In this document: piece after piece, positions 15,277 through 22,982 of the stretch | How the letters are laid out: every line of letters starts with the position of its first letter | Position numbering within the stretch: position 1 is the stretch's first letter | Notes under the pieces: generated by a model | Told to the model about the DNA's origin: nothing | What the model saw: only the letters and a program-made list of their open reading frames with translations | Databases searched by the model: none | NCBI RefSeq assembly: GCF_011045015.1 | Contig: NZ_JAAKZY010000048.1 | Span: 1-55,080 of the forward strand | Reading direction: 5' to 3' | DNA: 55,080 nucleotides | Origin: Streptomyces scabichelini | GTDB lineage: Bacteria > Actinomycetota > Actinomycetes > Streptomycetales > Streptomycetaceae | Made by a program: the position numbers and the translations under genes

Positions 15277-16044
15277 GTGGCGAACGAGCGACTGCGCGGC
15301 GCGATAGTGGACTTGGGTCTGACGCTCGATGAGGTCGCTGAACGGCTCGGGGTCGCGTCCAAGACAGTCGAACGCTGGATCAACGAACCTGAGCGCAAGC
15401 CATATCGCCGCTTCCAGTTCGCGACAGCCTCGCTGCTGAGGTGCGAGGTGTCGTACCTATGGCCGGACGAACGCACATCAGCCGAGGTCACGGCCTCTGG
15501 CAACGCGGAGTTGGTCAGGCTCTATCCGCACCGGTCCGTCGTGATGCAGACCCTTTGGACGAACCTCTACTCCACGGCGACCCGTCAGTTTGACCTGTTG
15601 GTGTACTCCGGGTTCTGGCTCACGGAAGACGCGACGTTCCACCGCATCGTGAAGGAGAAGTCAGCCGACGGAGTGCCCATTCGCTTCATGCTGGGAGAGC
15701 CCACGTCGCAGGCCGTAGCCGTGCGCGGCGAGGACGAAGGGATCGGCGCGACGATGGCAGGCAAGATCCGGAACGCCCTCATCAACTACGGCCCGCTCTT
15801 CGGGCTCCCCGGGGTGGAGTTCCGGCTGCACGGCACGACCCTCTACAACTCGATCTACCGGTCCGATGACGAGATGTTGGCGAACGGGCATCTCTACGGC
15901 GTCGGCGCCTACATGGCCCCCGTGCTGCACCTGCGACGCGTGCCCGGCGGTGAACTCTTCGACGCCTACGCTGAGAGCGTTGAGAAGGTCTGGGAATCGG
16001 CCCGCCCGATCTCTTCACCTGCCGATTGGGAAGGCACTGCCTGA
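15277..16044 (+). CDS. XRE-family regulator with C-terminal DUF5919/PLD-like domain
   Basis: 255 aa from GTG 15277 (GGGAGG five bases upstream). Residues 10-60 form an HTH (LDEVAERLGVASKTVERWIN). From ~85 the protein matches DUF5919: TRQFDLLVYSGFWLTED, ADGVPIRFMLGEP and a late AYMAPVLHLRRVPGGELF, a fold related to phospholipase-D-like proteins but without a clear HKD catalytic motif. It is probably a sensor-regulator of the element, and is coupled to the Nudix gene by a TGATG overlap. It likely binds the half-sites just upstream. Confidence 0.85.
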   Translation: MANERLRGAIVDLGLTLDEVAERLGVASKTVERWINEPERKPYRRFQFATASLLRCEVSYLWPDERTSAEVTASGNAELVRLYPHRSVVMQTLWTNLYSTATRQFDLLVYSGFWLTEDATFHRIVKEKSADGVPIRFMLGEPTSQAVAVRGEDEGIGATMAGKIRNALINYGPLFGLPGVEFRLHGTTLYNSIYRSDDEMLANGHLYGVGAYMAPVLHLRRVPGGELFDAYAESVEKVWESARPISSPADWEGTA

Positions 16045-16517
16045 TGAGCCGCATCGACTACTTCCGCGACCCGAACGCTCCTCAGGCCAACTCGGTCGTG
16101 CCCTCGGTCACCGCGGTCGTCCGAGACGACGCGGGGCAGTTGCTGCTCATCCACAAGACGGACAACGATCTGTGGGCACTGCCCGGCGGTGGCCACGACA
16201 TCGGCGAGCGCATCGGTGACACTGTCGTCCGTGAGGTTGCGGAAGAGACCGGCATTGACGTTGAGGTAGACAGCATCGTGGGGCTCTACACCGACCCTGA
16301 ACACGTGCTGGCGTACGACGACGGAGAGGTTCGGCAACAGTTCTCCATCTGCTTCCGAGCCCACCCCGTCGGCGGTTCCCTTCGTACAAGCAGCGAATCA
16401 AAAGAGGTCCGCTGGGTTGCCCCAACGGACCTCGATGGACTGGACATTCACCCGTCGATGATGCTGCGAATCCGGCATGGTCTCGACAAATCGCGGCGAG
16501 AGCCCTACATCGGCTAA
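16044..16517 (+). CDS. Nudix hydrolase, Pif-like (transfer immunity factor candidate)
   Basis: 157 aa. The complete Nudix box is GHDIGERIGDTVVREVAEET plus GI, following LLIHKTDNDLWALPGGG, so catalytic Glu residues are present. pSAM2 encodes a Nudix-motif protein, Pif, that blocks redundant transfer between cells already carrying the element. Equivalent position (regulator-coupled, opposite to tra) supports the same role here, but a housekeeping-type Nudix activity cannot be excluded. It ends four bases into the convergent HD gene. Confidence 0.85.
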   Translation: MSRIDYFRDPNAPQANSVVPSVTAVVRDDAGQLLLIHKTDNDLWALPGGGHDIGERIGDTVVREVAEETGIDVEVDSIVGLYTDPEHVLAYDDGEVRQQFSICFRAHPVGGSLRTSSESKEVRWVAPTDLDGLDIHPSMMLRIRHGLDKSRREPYIG

Positions 16518-17086
16518 CCGTCGGCAGAGACCTGCACCAACCGGCCCTCAACGCGCTTCGCCGCTGCGTGGATCTCGGGAGCCGCGCGCTGAATGAACCG
16601 CCCGACGATCGTGTCCGGACCGTACCGCTGCACGATCTCGTCCAGCCGCTCGGCCGGCGTGGTCTGCGTCCCGTCCGGCGTCGTCGTCATGTCGCAGTAC
16701 AGCAGGGCGTCAACCAGGTCCGGACGCTCTAGCTCGAACTCCCCCTCTAGCTCCTGCCTCAGTCCGCGCTCCTCAGCTTCCAGCAGGGCGCATGAGTGGT
16801 GAGCCACGAGACGAACGACCCGCTCGTCTGCCTTTTCCTGGTCGCGGAGGAACCGCGCACCGTCCAGCGGGTGAAAGCCGGTGGTGGCGATGGTCGGCGA
16901 GTATCCGATGTCATGCAGCACCGCAGCGGCTTCCAGCAACTCGGCATCGTCACCCATGATCGGGCCCAAGGAACGAGCGCGCTTGGCGACCCCCAACGAG
17001 TGCGCCCACCGACGCGGGAGCGGATCGGACAGCAGCGATTCGGAGAGCGAGTACGCCCACTCAGTCAGTCCCATGACGGCCAACAC
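16514..17086 (-). CDS. HD-domain phosphohydrolase-like protein
   Basis: 190 aa from GTG 17086 (overlapping the GntR stop as TAGTG) or 186 aa from ATG 17074. HD signature: RRWAHSLGVAKRA (first His), LEAAAVLHDIGYSP (His-Asp), LVAHHSC, and a distal Asp in ALLYCDMTTTPDG. Such proteins hydrolyse nucleotides or cyclic nucleotides. In AICEs an HD gene commonly sits beside the GntR repressor. A nucleotide-related immunity or regulatory role together with the Nudix protein is an inference. Confidence 0.82.
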   Translation of the reverse strand: MLAVMGLTEWAYSLSESLLSDPLPRRWAHSLGVAKRARSLGPIMGDDAELLEAAAVLHDIGYSPTIATTGFHPLDGARFLRDQEKADERVVRLVAHHSCALLEAEERGLRQELEGEFELERPDLVDALLYCDMTTTPDGTQTTPAERLDEIVQRYGPDTIVGRFIQRAAPEIHAAAKRVEGRLVQVSADG

Positions 17087-17556
17087 TACGGCCGGACGGT
17101 GGGGGTCGGGAGAGCGCGCACGGTTCGTCCCTTGCCATGAACGGTGGCGAGCAGGCCGTTTCCCTCCATCTGGGCAAGGACACGACGCACCGCGGTACGG
17201 GAAGCACCGAACCGCTCGCAGAGTCTCGCTTCGGACGGGTACGTGTCACCCACTGATATCGAGTCCTCCGTGATCACGTCAGTCATCCGTTCCGCGAGAG
17301 ACCGACGGTCGCCACCCCGAGCGACGCGCCACCCGATTCCGGGAGCGGACTCAACAACACCGTCGGCTTCGAGAACCTTGAGAGCGCGACGGATCGTATT
17401 GCGGGAGACCCCGTGCGAACTCATCAGGCCAGCCTCTGACGGCAGGGCGTCGATGCCCTCCCCCTCTTCGATCTCGTTACGCAGCGCCTCCGCAATGACC
17501 AGGTAGGTTCCGCGCGGACTGGCCTCCGGCACTTCGGCTCCTCTCATTCCACCCAT
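17086..17556 (-). CDS. GntR-like regulator made of two winged-helix domains (KorSA-like)
   Basis: 156 aa. A first GntR winged helix (~17-85: IAEALRNEIEEG, LPSEAGLMSSHGVSRNTIRR, LEADGVVES) is followed by a second (~90-152: YPSEARLCERFGASRTAVRR, MEGNGLLATVHGKG). There is no effector domain. pSAM2 KorSA is a GntR-type repressor of transfer, so this is the candidate master repressor. A tandem winged-helix pair could bind an asymmetric or extended operator as a monomer. Start may be ATG 17556 or 17547. Confidence 0.85.
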   Translation of the reverse strand: MGGMRGAEVPEASPRGTYLVIAEALRNEIEEGEGIDALPSEAGLMSSHGVSRNTIRRALKVLEADGVVESAPGIGWRVARGGDRRSLAERMTDVITEDSISVGDTYPSEARLCERFGASRTAVRRVLAQMEGNGLLATVHGKGRTVRALPTPTVRP

Positions 17557-17607
17557 TGCCCGCCGTCAAGAGTGCCACCGGGCCCCGCAGTGCATCGACG
17601 GACAAGC

Positions 17608-17779
17608 AGTGTCCCACGTGTCCGGCTGTCCGGTTACACCTCTCACCTGCACAAACAGCCCGGACAGCTCCAAGTATCGGTGTCCGGGCTGTCCGGTTAC
17701 AGACGGCTGCAACACCCCCTGGTGTTACAGCCCGTCGGCGAAGCCGACCTCTCAATGGGCGCAGGAGCCGGAGGCGACT
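17608..17779. repeat. Cargo-flanking direct repeat, copy 1
   Basis: About 170 bp closely matching 21868-22030 in the same orientation, from AGTGTCCCAC to GAGCCGGAGGCGACT with small indels. It contains CCCGGACAGCTCCAA (17659) and TGTCCGGG (17681), the composite also found in the RepA-like gene, and TTACAGCCCGTCGGCGAAGCC. It brackets a 4.1-kb segment with no transfer genes. Confidence 0.85.
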
Positions 17780-18062
17780 CCCTATCTGGTCTACCTCACA
17801 GGGGCAAACAGCACTCGCGGAACTTTCCCTACTTGATCAAGGCCCGCGCGCGGTGCGGGCGCGCGCGCCGCCTCGACGGCGCGGCCTGCCTCTGTCTTCG
17901 CCCCGGCTGGCCGCGCCAAGGCGGCGCGCTACGTGCAGCGAGCGAGAAAAGAGACCCGCTGTGGCTGGGGCGGTCGACTCCGCGACTTTAGCTCAGCCTA
18001 GAATCGATCACCTTAGCCCCTGAGAGCACCAGCGCGTCTCATAGATAACAGAAGAGATCTTG
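17780..18062. other. Non-coding stretch, no gene seen
   Basis: Contains a GC-rich self-complementary run near 17841-17885 (cccgcgcgcggtgcgggcgcgcgcgcc) that may terminate transcription, then the leader of the next gene with GAAGA just before ATG 18063. No open frame with coding character. Confidence 0.6.
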
Positions 18063-19331
18063 ATGCCCCGCAGCGTGAGGTTCCCACGGCTCAGCTCGCA
18101 ACGAAACGCATTTCACAACACCAGAGAGTCCCTAGGAGAGCTGGCTAGGACATACGGCGACATGATCGAAGCGGCGTCGCTTCACTGGGGAAGCGGCGAG
18201 ATCGAAAGGATAAGAAGGGAAACGCGCCTGACTGCCGGGCGAATCGCTCGGGAAAATGCATGGGTAAAGGCGTTTTGCGAAGGTTGGCTTGGCCGCCTGC
18301 TTGAAACGCTTATTTATTTGGCGGTACTATTCGGCCTACTTTCCGCTTATAGAGCAATCGGTGCGATCGACGATAACGATTTCTCGTGGGGTGCCATTGG
18401 GTTCACGTGTCTATGGCTGCTCGCGGTACTTGCGGCGATTGTCACGACGCGTCTGGGATTTTCAGCGAATCTAAAGTGGCGAGGACAGGAGGATCCCGAG
18501 AAGAGCCTGAAGTTTAAGTTTGTTCTATTCATTACCTGGCTCTTGTCGGCGCCGGTAGCAATCACTGGCCTGATGTCGATCGTAGCGCAGACGCTAAGTA
18601 TCGACTTGCCTGTCTGGCTCTCCGTTAATGTGTCGGTTTCGATCCTTGTGCTATCGCTCGAATTTTTTGCACGACCGCTCCTGCGGGTAGTGGCCAGGAC
18701 CTGGCTACTACCTCCAAGGCACAGGACTAGGCCGTATGATCGACTCTTTTTGCGCCTTCTAAAGTCCGCATCACTTGTCGAGACATGGAGGACGCGGTGG
18801 CACGAATCCGCTCGGTCGAGATTCATTATCGCAGAGATCGAGGCGGCGGCACGCGAGTGTGAGCGCACAACTCGAACGGGAAGGAGAGTTCCTCTCGTGG
18901 ACGGCGCGACTCGAAAAGAGCTGTGGAATCGCTCCCATCGAATCGCCTCTCAGATCAGAAGCCACAAAAGGGCCATTGCCGGGTCGGCCAAAGCGGACGA
19001 CTTTTCAAATGTCTCAGCATCCCTCTGCTCGGGAGTGGATGCGATCTCGCGAGGCGATGTCGCCAGGCTTTTGGACTCAGCGCCAGAAGTTACTGCCATC
19101 TCTCGAATTCGACAGGCGACGCGTAGAGTGCTTCCCGCGATCCTCCTATTCGTTGCCGCTTTCACTCTTCCCTTCGTTCCGGGGATCAACGAGAATAAGG
19201 AACTGATCAATAGTATCCGGGTCACGATGATTGCAGCGGGTGTGTTGGCTCTAGTCCTTCCGGCGGATTCTCCTACTAGCGGTCGAATCCTGGATACGCT
19301 GACTAGATCGTTGACATGGAAGGAAAAGTAG
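18063..19331 (+). CDS. Multi-spanning membrane protein of unknown function (cargo)
   Basis: 422 aa from ATG 18063 (TTG 18060 also possible). A soluble N-terminus (~1-70) is followed by four hydrophobic segments at ~80-210 (LLETLIYLAVLFGLLSAY; IGFTCLWLLAVLAAIV; FVLFITWLLSAPVAITGLM; LSVNVSVSILVLSLEFF), a ~150-residue basic cytoplasmic domain, and two C-terminal segments (VLPAILLFVAAFTLPFV; VTMIAAGVLALVLPA). Base use is noticeably less GC-rich than the tra genes. It is the only plus-strand gene between the flanking repeats. I do not recognise a family. Confidence 0.7.
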   Translation: MPRSVRFPRLSSQRNAFHNTRESLGELARTYGDMIEAASLHWGSGEIERIRRETRLTAGRIARENAWVKAFCEGWLGRLLETLIYLAVLFGLLSAYRAIGAIDDNDFSWGAIGFTCLWLLAVLAAIVTTRLGFSANLKWRGQEDPEKSLKFKFVLFITWLLSAPVAITGLMSIVAQTLSIDLPVWLSVNVSVSILVLSLEFFARPLLRVVARTWLLPPRHRTRPYDRLFLRLLKSASLVETWRTRWHESARSRFIIAEIEAAARECERTTRTGRRVPLVDGATRKELWNRSHRIASQIRSHKRAIAGSAKADDFSNVSASLCSGVDAISRGDVARLLDSAPEVTAISRIRQATRRVLPAILLFVAAFTLPFVPGINENKELINSIRVTMIAAGVLALVLPADSPTSGRILDTLTRSLTWKEK

Positions 19332-19493
19332 GGTTACGCGCAGAGGCCGAGTGAGGTGCGCAACTCTCGATAGTCATCCGAATTCAGCGGCACGTGCTCG
19401 GGGTCGCTGTGCAGTCGATGGCGGTCAAGCTAGCCTTCGCCTCAATAGCTTCCATCAGCTTTCACTGACCAAGGCTCTTCGCGGACATGCGGC

Positions 19494-19796
19494 CTAGATC
19501 CAGATCGACCAGGCTCCTGCGATTGTTCCAATCACCACACCAGCACCAGCAAGCCAAGCTGGGCCACGAAGATCGTCCATCGCCTGTTGCCATACGAGGC
19601 GCTGCGCCCACTCGTAGGTGTACGTCAGACGGCCGAGGCTGAAGGCTGGCTGTCGGATGGCGGTCATTGCGGCCGAAGCGTCCGGGTATGTGCCTTCGGG
19701 TGCCTGAATGATCTCGTCGATGGCTGTGAGGTCATCCACGAGGCGTTGCGGCCGGCGCAGTGCCCAGCCGCGGCGAACTACGGGCTCCTGCGACAC
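19494..19796 (-). CDS. Putative small tail-anchored protein
   Basis: About 100 aa from GTG 19796 (GGAG upstream). A helical charged body (VDDLTAIDEIIQAPEGTYPD; LTYTYEWAQRLVWQQAMDDL) is followed by a C-terminal hydrophobic end (LAGAGVVIGTIAGAWSIWI), suggesting a protein anchored by its tail. The start is uncertain. Alone in its strand segment, it may be a remnant. Confidence 0.5.
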   Translation of the reverse strand: MSQEPVVRRGWALRRPQRLVDDLTAIDEIIQAPEGTYPDASAAMTAIRQPAFSLGRLTYTYEWAQRLVWQQAMDDLRGPAWLAGAGVVIGTIAGAWSIWI

Positions 19797-19959
19797 AGCT
19801 CCGACACAGTGTGCGCCTCCGTACCGCAAGGGACTGGTTCCCGCGCAGGTCAGAAGGGACGTGGGGCTCGATCGGCACAATCACTCCGGAGCCAGAGCGA
19901 CTTCCGATCTGCTCTGCCGCAATGTCGCCGACCGCAATGTGGGCCCGACACGGCTCTGT

Positions 19960-20403
19960 CTACCGGAATTGTTGGGTGACCCCGGGAAGAGCTGCCTTGG
20001 TGACAAGGAATGACACTGTCGTGAGGTTGACGCCGTCGACGAGGAGGTCGACGAAGTGCGCGCCTTCCTCCGTAAGGGGGATGCTGCGCAGGGGTACAAC
20101 GATGGGGACCTGCGCCATGGGTTCCCCGGCGCCGCTTGAGTCGGTCTGCTGCCCGAGATCGGGCGCCTCCCAGCCCAGCTGAAGCTTCCCGGTCTCTGTG
20201 CCGTCTTCATGGCGCACGATCACCGTGATGCTGTGTGTACCCGCGAACTCGCTCCACGTCTCCGAGCTGAGCATGATGGCCAGATCGAGATCCGGGGCGG
20301 TTGGGAGGGTGAGAGAGGTCTTCGTTACCCCAGCTCCCAGGATGTGCAGCAATCCTTCTCTGACCGTCGCGCGGTCGCAGAGGATCCCCATGCTGAGCTT
20401 CAC
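19960..20403 (-). CDS. DUF6941-like protein
   Basis: 147 aa. The start MKLSMGILCDRATVREGLLH and the later HILGAG, APDLDLAIMLSS and a C-terminal strand-rich half match the DUF6941 pattern (LCD...G.L.I.GAG). This family is soluble, beta-rich and of unknown role. Last gene of a three-gene operon; its start overlaps the stop of the gene before it. Confidence 0.65.
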   Translation of the reverse strand: MKLSMGILCDRATVREGLLHILGAGVTKTSLTLPTAPDLDLAIMLSSETWSEFAGTHSITVIVRHEDGTETGKLQLGWEAPDLGQQTDSSGAGEPMAQVPIVVPLRSIPLTEEGAHFVDLLVDGVNLTTVSFLVTKAALPGVTQQFR

Positions 20404-20897
20404 GCTGTGTCGCCTGCTTCCATGGCTGTCGTCACGTCACGCATTGAGATGGAGTTCGATGCGGCGTTCGCGACCCCTGTAGTCGCTGTGCCGCCGATCG
20501 GGGCTCCCGTTGTGGCGGCAGCAACCGCGGCAGCCGTCGCCAGTATGGGAGTGACCACCTTGCTGACCTTGACTCGCACCCAGCTGGCGCCAGACGAAGT
20601 TGCGCTGCGGTTCTCGGCGAGCGCAGGCGTGATGGGATGCGGCACGGGTTGCGGGACGTCGTCGATCATCGCGCTCCACCTGACGTCCAGGTACGCGAAG
20701 CCGTGCTCGATCTTCCGCACGACCGCTGGTGCGGCGACCTCGTCCTCGGACTCGAAGGCTGTGACGGTGTCGCCGACAGCGATGTAGCCGTCCGCGTCCT
20801 CGATGAACGCCGGGACGAGGCCTTCGTCGTTGCGCGAGTTCAGGTCGATCTCGATGCGCACGCGGGGGCGTGTGGTGATTTCGATTACCTGTCCCAT
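20400..20897 (-). CDS. Unrecognised protein, middle gene of a three-gene cargo operon
   Basis: 165 aa. The N-terminal ~85 residues are beta-rich (VIEITTRPRVRIEIDLNSRN; GLVPAFIEDADGYIAVGDTV; GFAYLDVRWSAM), like a small barrel. An Ala/Thr/Gly-rich hydrophobic stretch (ILATAAAVAAATTGAPIGGT) may be a membrane-interacting or flexible segment. Coupled to both neighbours by short overlaps. Function unknown. Confidence 0.6.
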   Translation of the reverse strand: MGQVIEITTRPRVRIEIDLNSRNDEGLVPAFIEDADGYIAVGDTVTAFESEDEVAAPAVVRKIEHGFAYLDVRWSAMIDDVPQPVPHPITPALAENRSATSSGASWVRVKVSKVVTPILATAAAVAAATTGAPIGGTATTGVANAASNSISMRDVTTAMEAGDTA

Positions 20898-21295
20898 GCC
20901 GGGTTCTTCCTCACGTCGGCGAGCAGGAGGGCTTCCAACCTCTTAACGTCCATTTCGCGCAGTTCGTTGCCCAGGATCACGTCATGATGATGCAGCGGGG
21001 GCTCTGAGCGTTCCACTCGGAACCCCTCTGCCTCAAGATGTCGCCGGGTAGTCACAGCAACTTTCCGTCCTTGGACCGGTGCCGTTTCGCAGATAGTCGT
21101 GATCAGATCATCGACACTCGTGCGCTCGTCAGGGCGAACGATGCCGAACGTGGAGATCGCGTAGATCGGTGACTTCCCCTCCAGGCGCAGGCGCTCGTAG
21201 TCACGCTCTGCCTTTTCCTTGATCTTCTCTGCGCTGAACGGGGCAAACCGTGCAATCAGCAGATCCCCCACCAGAACATCCGTCACACCCTTCAA
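20885..21295 (-). CDS. Unrecognised protein, first gene of a three-gene cargo operon
   Basis: 136 aa, cytoplasmic, alpha/beta (VLVGDLLIARFAPFS; SPIYAISTFGIVRPDERTSV; DDLITTICETAPVQGRKVAV; LHHHDVILGNELREMDV). The end overlaps the next gene by 13 bases. The His-His-His-Asp and Glu/Asp residues could form a metal site, but no family is recognised. A defence or signalling role for the trio is only a possibility from its island location. Confidence 0.6.
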   Translation of the reverse strand: MKGVTDVLVGDLLIARFAPFSAEKIKEKAERDYERLRLEGKSPIYAISTFGIVRPDERTSVDDLITTICETAPVQGRKVAVTTRRHLEAEGFRVERSEPPLHHHDVILGNELREMDVKRLEALLLADVRKNPAWDR

Positions 21296-21349
21296 GCTAC
21301 CGGACGCTGTGGGACCCGGTGCCTCGGTAACAATTTGTCCTCACGTAGT

Positions 21350-21589
21350 TCAGTCCTGGCCGGGGTCTTCGCGGAAGGCCTGCGCGATCATCGCGTACTG
21401 CGAGGCGATCTCAAGCTGGTGGCGGCTGTTGATCGCCGAGTCCTCGGCCTCGGCCCGGACAAGGAAGGCGCGCGCCCGCCTGAGGCAGTACGAGCGGACT
21501 TCGTCGTCGCTGGCAGCGTCCAGGTCCAAGCCTTCCGGTTTGGGGGACTGCGTGTAGGCGGCTTGGTTCCAGGGTCGGTCCTTGGCCAT
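21350..21589 (-). CDS. Small helical hypothetical protein
   Basis: 79 aa from ATG 21589 with GGAAGGA five bases upstream. Mostly helical and charged (DDEVRSYCLRRARAFLVRAE; INSRHQLEIASQYAMIAQAF). The clear ribosome site supports it as real. Monocistronic, 54 bp upstream of the three-gene operon in the same direction. Function unknown. Confidence 0.6.
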   Translation of the reverse strand: MAKDRPWNQAAYTQSPKPEGLDLDAASDDEVRSYCLRRARAFLVRAEAEDSAINSRHQLEIASQYAMIAQAFREDPGQD

Positions 21590-21867
21590 GGTCATCCTTC
21601 CGTACGGCATCACAGTTGCCGTACCAGCGGTTGGCGTGGTCAGTGGCGTCCTCGGGCGAGCAACGGCGCGTGAGAGGACGCGGATGGTGCCGGCCGTGAT
21701 GGCGATGCAAGCGGCCTCGAACTCGGGCGACCTTGGCCGCTACGGCGCCTTCTTGGTTGAAGATGGGACGCCGGGGTACCTCGCGGACTGGCCTGCGACA
21801 CGTGGCCTCCCCTTCCAGTTATGTGGCGGCTTCCCCTAACAGCGTCCCGCCCGGTTGACCGACACCT
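21590..21867. other. Gap without convincing genes
   Basis: 278 bp between the 79-aa gene and the second flanking repeat. Open frames here are short and lack ribosome sites. It holds the promoter of the minus-strand 79-aa gene; nothing else is seen. Confidence 0.5.
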
Positions 21868-22030
21868 AGTGTCCCACCTGTCCGGTTGCGTCTCTCACCT
21901 GCATAAACGGCCCGGACAGCTCAAAGTACCGGTGTCCGGGCTGTCCGGTCACAGATGGCTGCAACACGCTGGGGGGTTACAGCCCGTCGGCGAAGCCGCC
22001 CCCCAACGGGCGCAGGAGCCGGAGGCGACT
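21868..22030. repeat. Cargo-flanking direct repeat, copy 2
   Basis: Partner of 17608-17779, same orientation, starting AGTGTCCCAC and ending GGAGGCGACT. It keeps CCCGGACAGCTCAAA (21911) and TGTCCGGG (21933). It ends about 100 bp before the att core, so an exchange between the copies would delete the cargo and leave the element able to move. Confidence 0.85.
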
Positions 22031-22038
22031 TCCGACTT

Positions 22039-22057
22039 CGCACTATCTGCGATACAC
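22039..22057. repeat. Candidate integrase arm-type site, attR side
   Basis: Exact second copy of CGCACTATCTGCGATACAC (first at 1128-1146), 74 bp before the att core at 22132. Its presence just inside both ends marks 976-22173 as one integrated unit. Confidence 0.6.
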
Positions 22058-22131
22058 AAGGGCACCACACGCCCCGCGGGATCAAGGAATCCGCTGGTCA
22101 GAGCCTATTTGCGAAACAATCTCTGATTGTG

Positions 22132-22173
22132 CTCCGGAGCCGTGTGCGCAGGTTCGAATCCTGCCGGGGGCAC
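22132..22173 (+). other. Internal att core (attR of element 1 / attL of element 2)
   Basis: Identical 42-bp copy of the tRNA-Arg 3' half, preceded by unrelated sequence (TCTGATTGTG), so it is not a tRNA gene. It is the junction of two tandemly accreted elements. Confidence 0.92.
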
Positions 22174-22190
22174 CTTGCATTAGGTGCCCA

Positions 22191-22230
22191 AAGACCCCGC
22201 CATCAGCGCTTTAGCTGAGAACGGGGTCTT
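22191..22230 (+). terminator. Branched hairpin after the internal att copy
   Basis: AAGACCCCG (22191-22199) pairs with CGGGGTCTT (22222-22230), enclosing a second stem TCAGC/GCTGA. It lies 17 bp past the att core. It would terminate the tRNA transcript if this att copy were joined to the tRNA 5' half after excision of element 1. Confidence 0.7.
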
Positions 22231-22535
22231 CGCGTATGTGCAGGCGGATGCCGCCGAATGCGGCTCCATGACAGTGATCACGTTGTAATAGCGTGTTGAT
22301 CTCGCAGGGCGTCACAGCACGTCACCGGCCGTTTTCGGGCCTGTTCAGCGTAGAGGGTCACCGACGAACTGCGCGGGTACTGGGTGACGAAAGGGTGGCG
22401 CGCGGACCCGAAGCACTCGACCGGCGCGGACAGCTTCGAGTCGTCCATCCGTACGGCGCAGCCGGAGGTGCGGCAGACTCACCGAGATGGTCGGCTGGCC
22501 CTGACTCTGCAAACTTGCGCGCAAGGGAGCCCAGC
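22231..22535. other. Gap at the left end of element 2
   Basis: About 300 bp between the att terminator and the monooxygenase-like gene. It may hold integrase arm sites and the promoter of the next gene (AAGGGAGC lies before GTG 22536). No coding frame I would support. Confidence 0.5.
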
Positions 22536-22832
22536 GTGGCGATCATCGCGATCTTCGACCAACCCGGCATGACGCAGGCCCAGTACGAACAGGTTGCCAA
22601 CAAGGTGAACCGCGACCGTGGCCTGGTCAAGAACCCCTCGGACTGGCCCGTACCAGGCCTCATCTCGCACACCTCTGCCCCCACTCCCAATGGCTGGTAC
22701 GTCGCCGACGTCTGGGAGTCCGAGGAAGCGTTCCGACGGTTCAGTGAAGTCGTCCTGCCGCTCCTGCGGGAGGCCGGTGCTCCGGAGGTGGAGCCGAAGA
22801 TCTACCCGGTCTTCAACCTGGTGACCCCGTAG
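22536..22832 (+). CDS. ABM-like dimeric alpha/beta-barrel protein
   Basis: 98 aa from GTG 22536 (AAGGGAG upstream). The sequence AIIAIFDQPGMTQAQYEQV, then WYVADVWESEEAFRRFSEVV and KIYPVFNLV, follows the ferredoxin-like pattern of the antibiotic-biosynthesis-monooxygenase/EthD superfamily. Catalytic residues cannot be assigned; many members are non-enzymatic or act on quinones. Isolated cargo gene ending 94 bp before a bidirectional terminator. Confidence 0.75.
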   Translation: MAIIAIFDQPGMTQAQYEQVANKVNRDRGLVKNPSDWPVPGLISHTSAPTPNGWYVADVWESEEAFRRFSEVVLPLLREAGAPEVEPKIYPVFNLVTP

Positions 22833-22925
22833 CCGTCGGCCTACTGGTACGCGACGTGCTGAGGCATGATCCGCAAAACCACAGGTCAACGAATTTCGTC
22901 GGCAGCCCCGTAGCCGTGCAGACAT

Positions 22926-22959
22926 GACGCAAGCCCTGGATCTCTCCAGGGCTTGCGTC
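22926..22959. terminator. Bidirectional terminator between convergent genes
   Basis: Perfect 15-bp stem GACGCAAGCCCTGGA (22926-22940) / TCCAGGGCTTGCGTC (22945-22959) with loop TCTC. It lies between the plus-strand 22536 gene and the end of integrase 2. Confidence 0.85.
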
Positions 22960-22982
22960 TATCGGTCCTACGGACCGTTTCA

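Larger units (their letters stand above)
976..22173. mobile_element. Element 1: AICE (pSAM2/SLP1-like) integrated in tRNA-Arg(CCG)
   Basis: Bounded by identical 42-bp att cores, with 19-bp arm repeats just inside both ends. It contains integrase, excisionase, RepA-like ATPase, Prim-Pol, TraB translocase, Spd-like membrane proteins, GntR/HD/XRE/Nudix control genes and two cargo regions. All core AICE functions are present and open, so it appears competent for excision, replication and transfer. About 21.2 kb. Confidence 0.93.

Noticed and set aside
22132..22173. Possible second tRNA-Arg gene
   Set aside because: Only the 3' half is present; no D arm or acceptor 5' strand precedes it. It is an att core.
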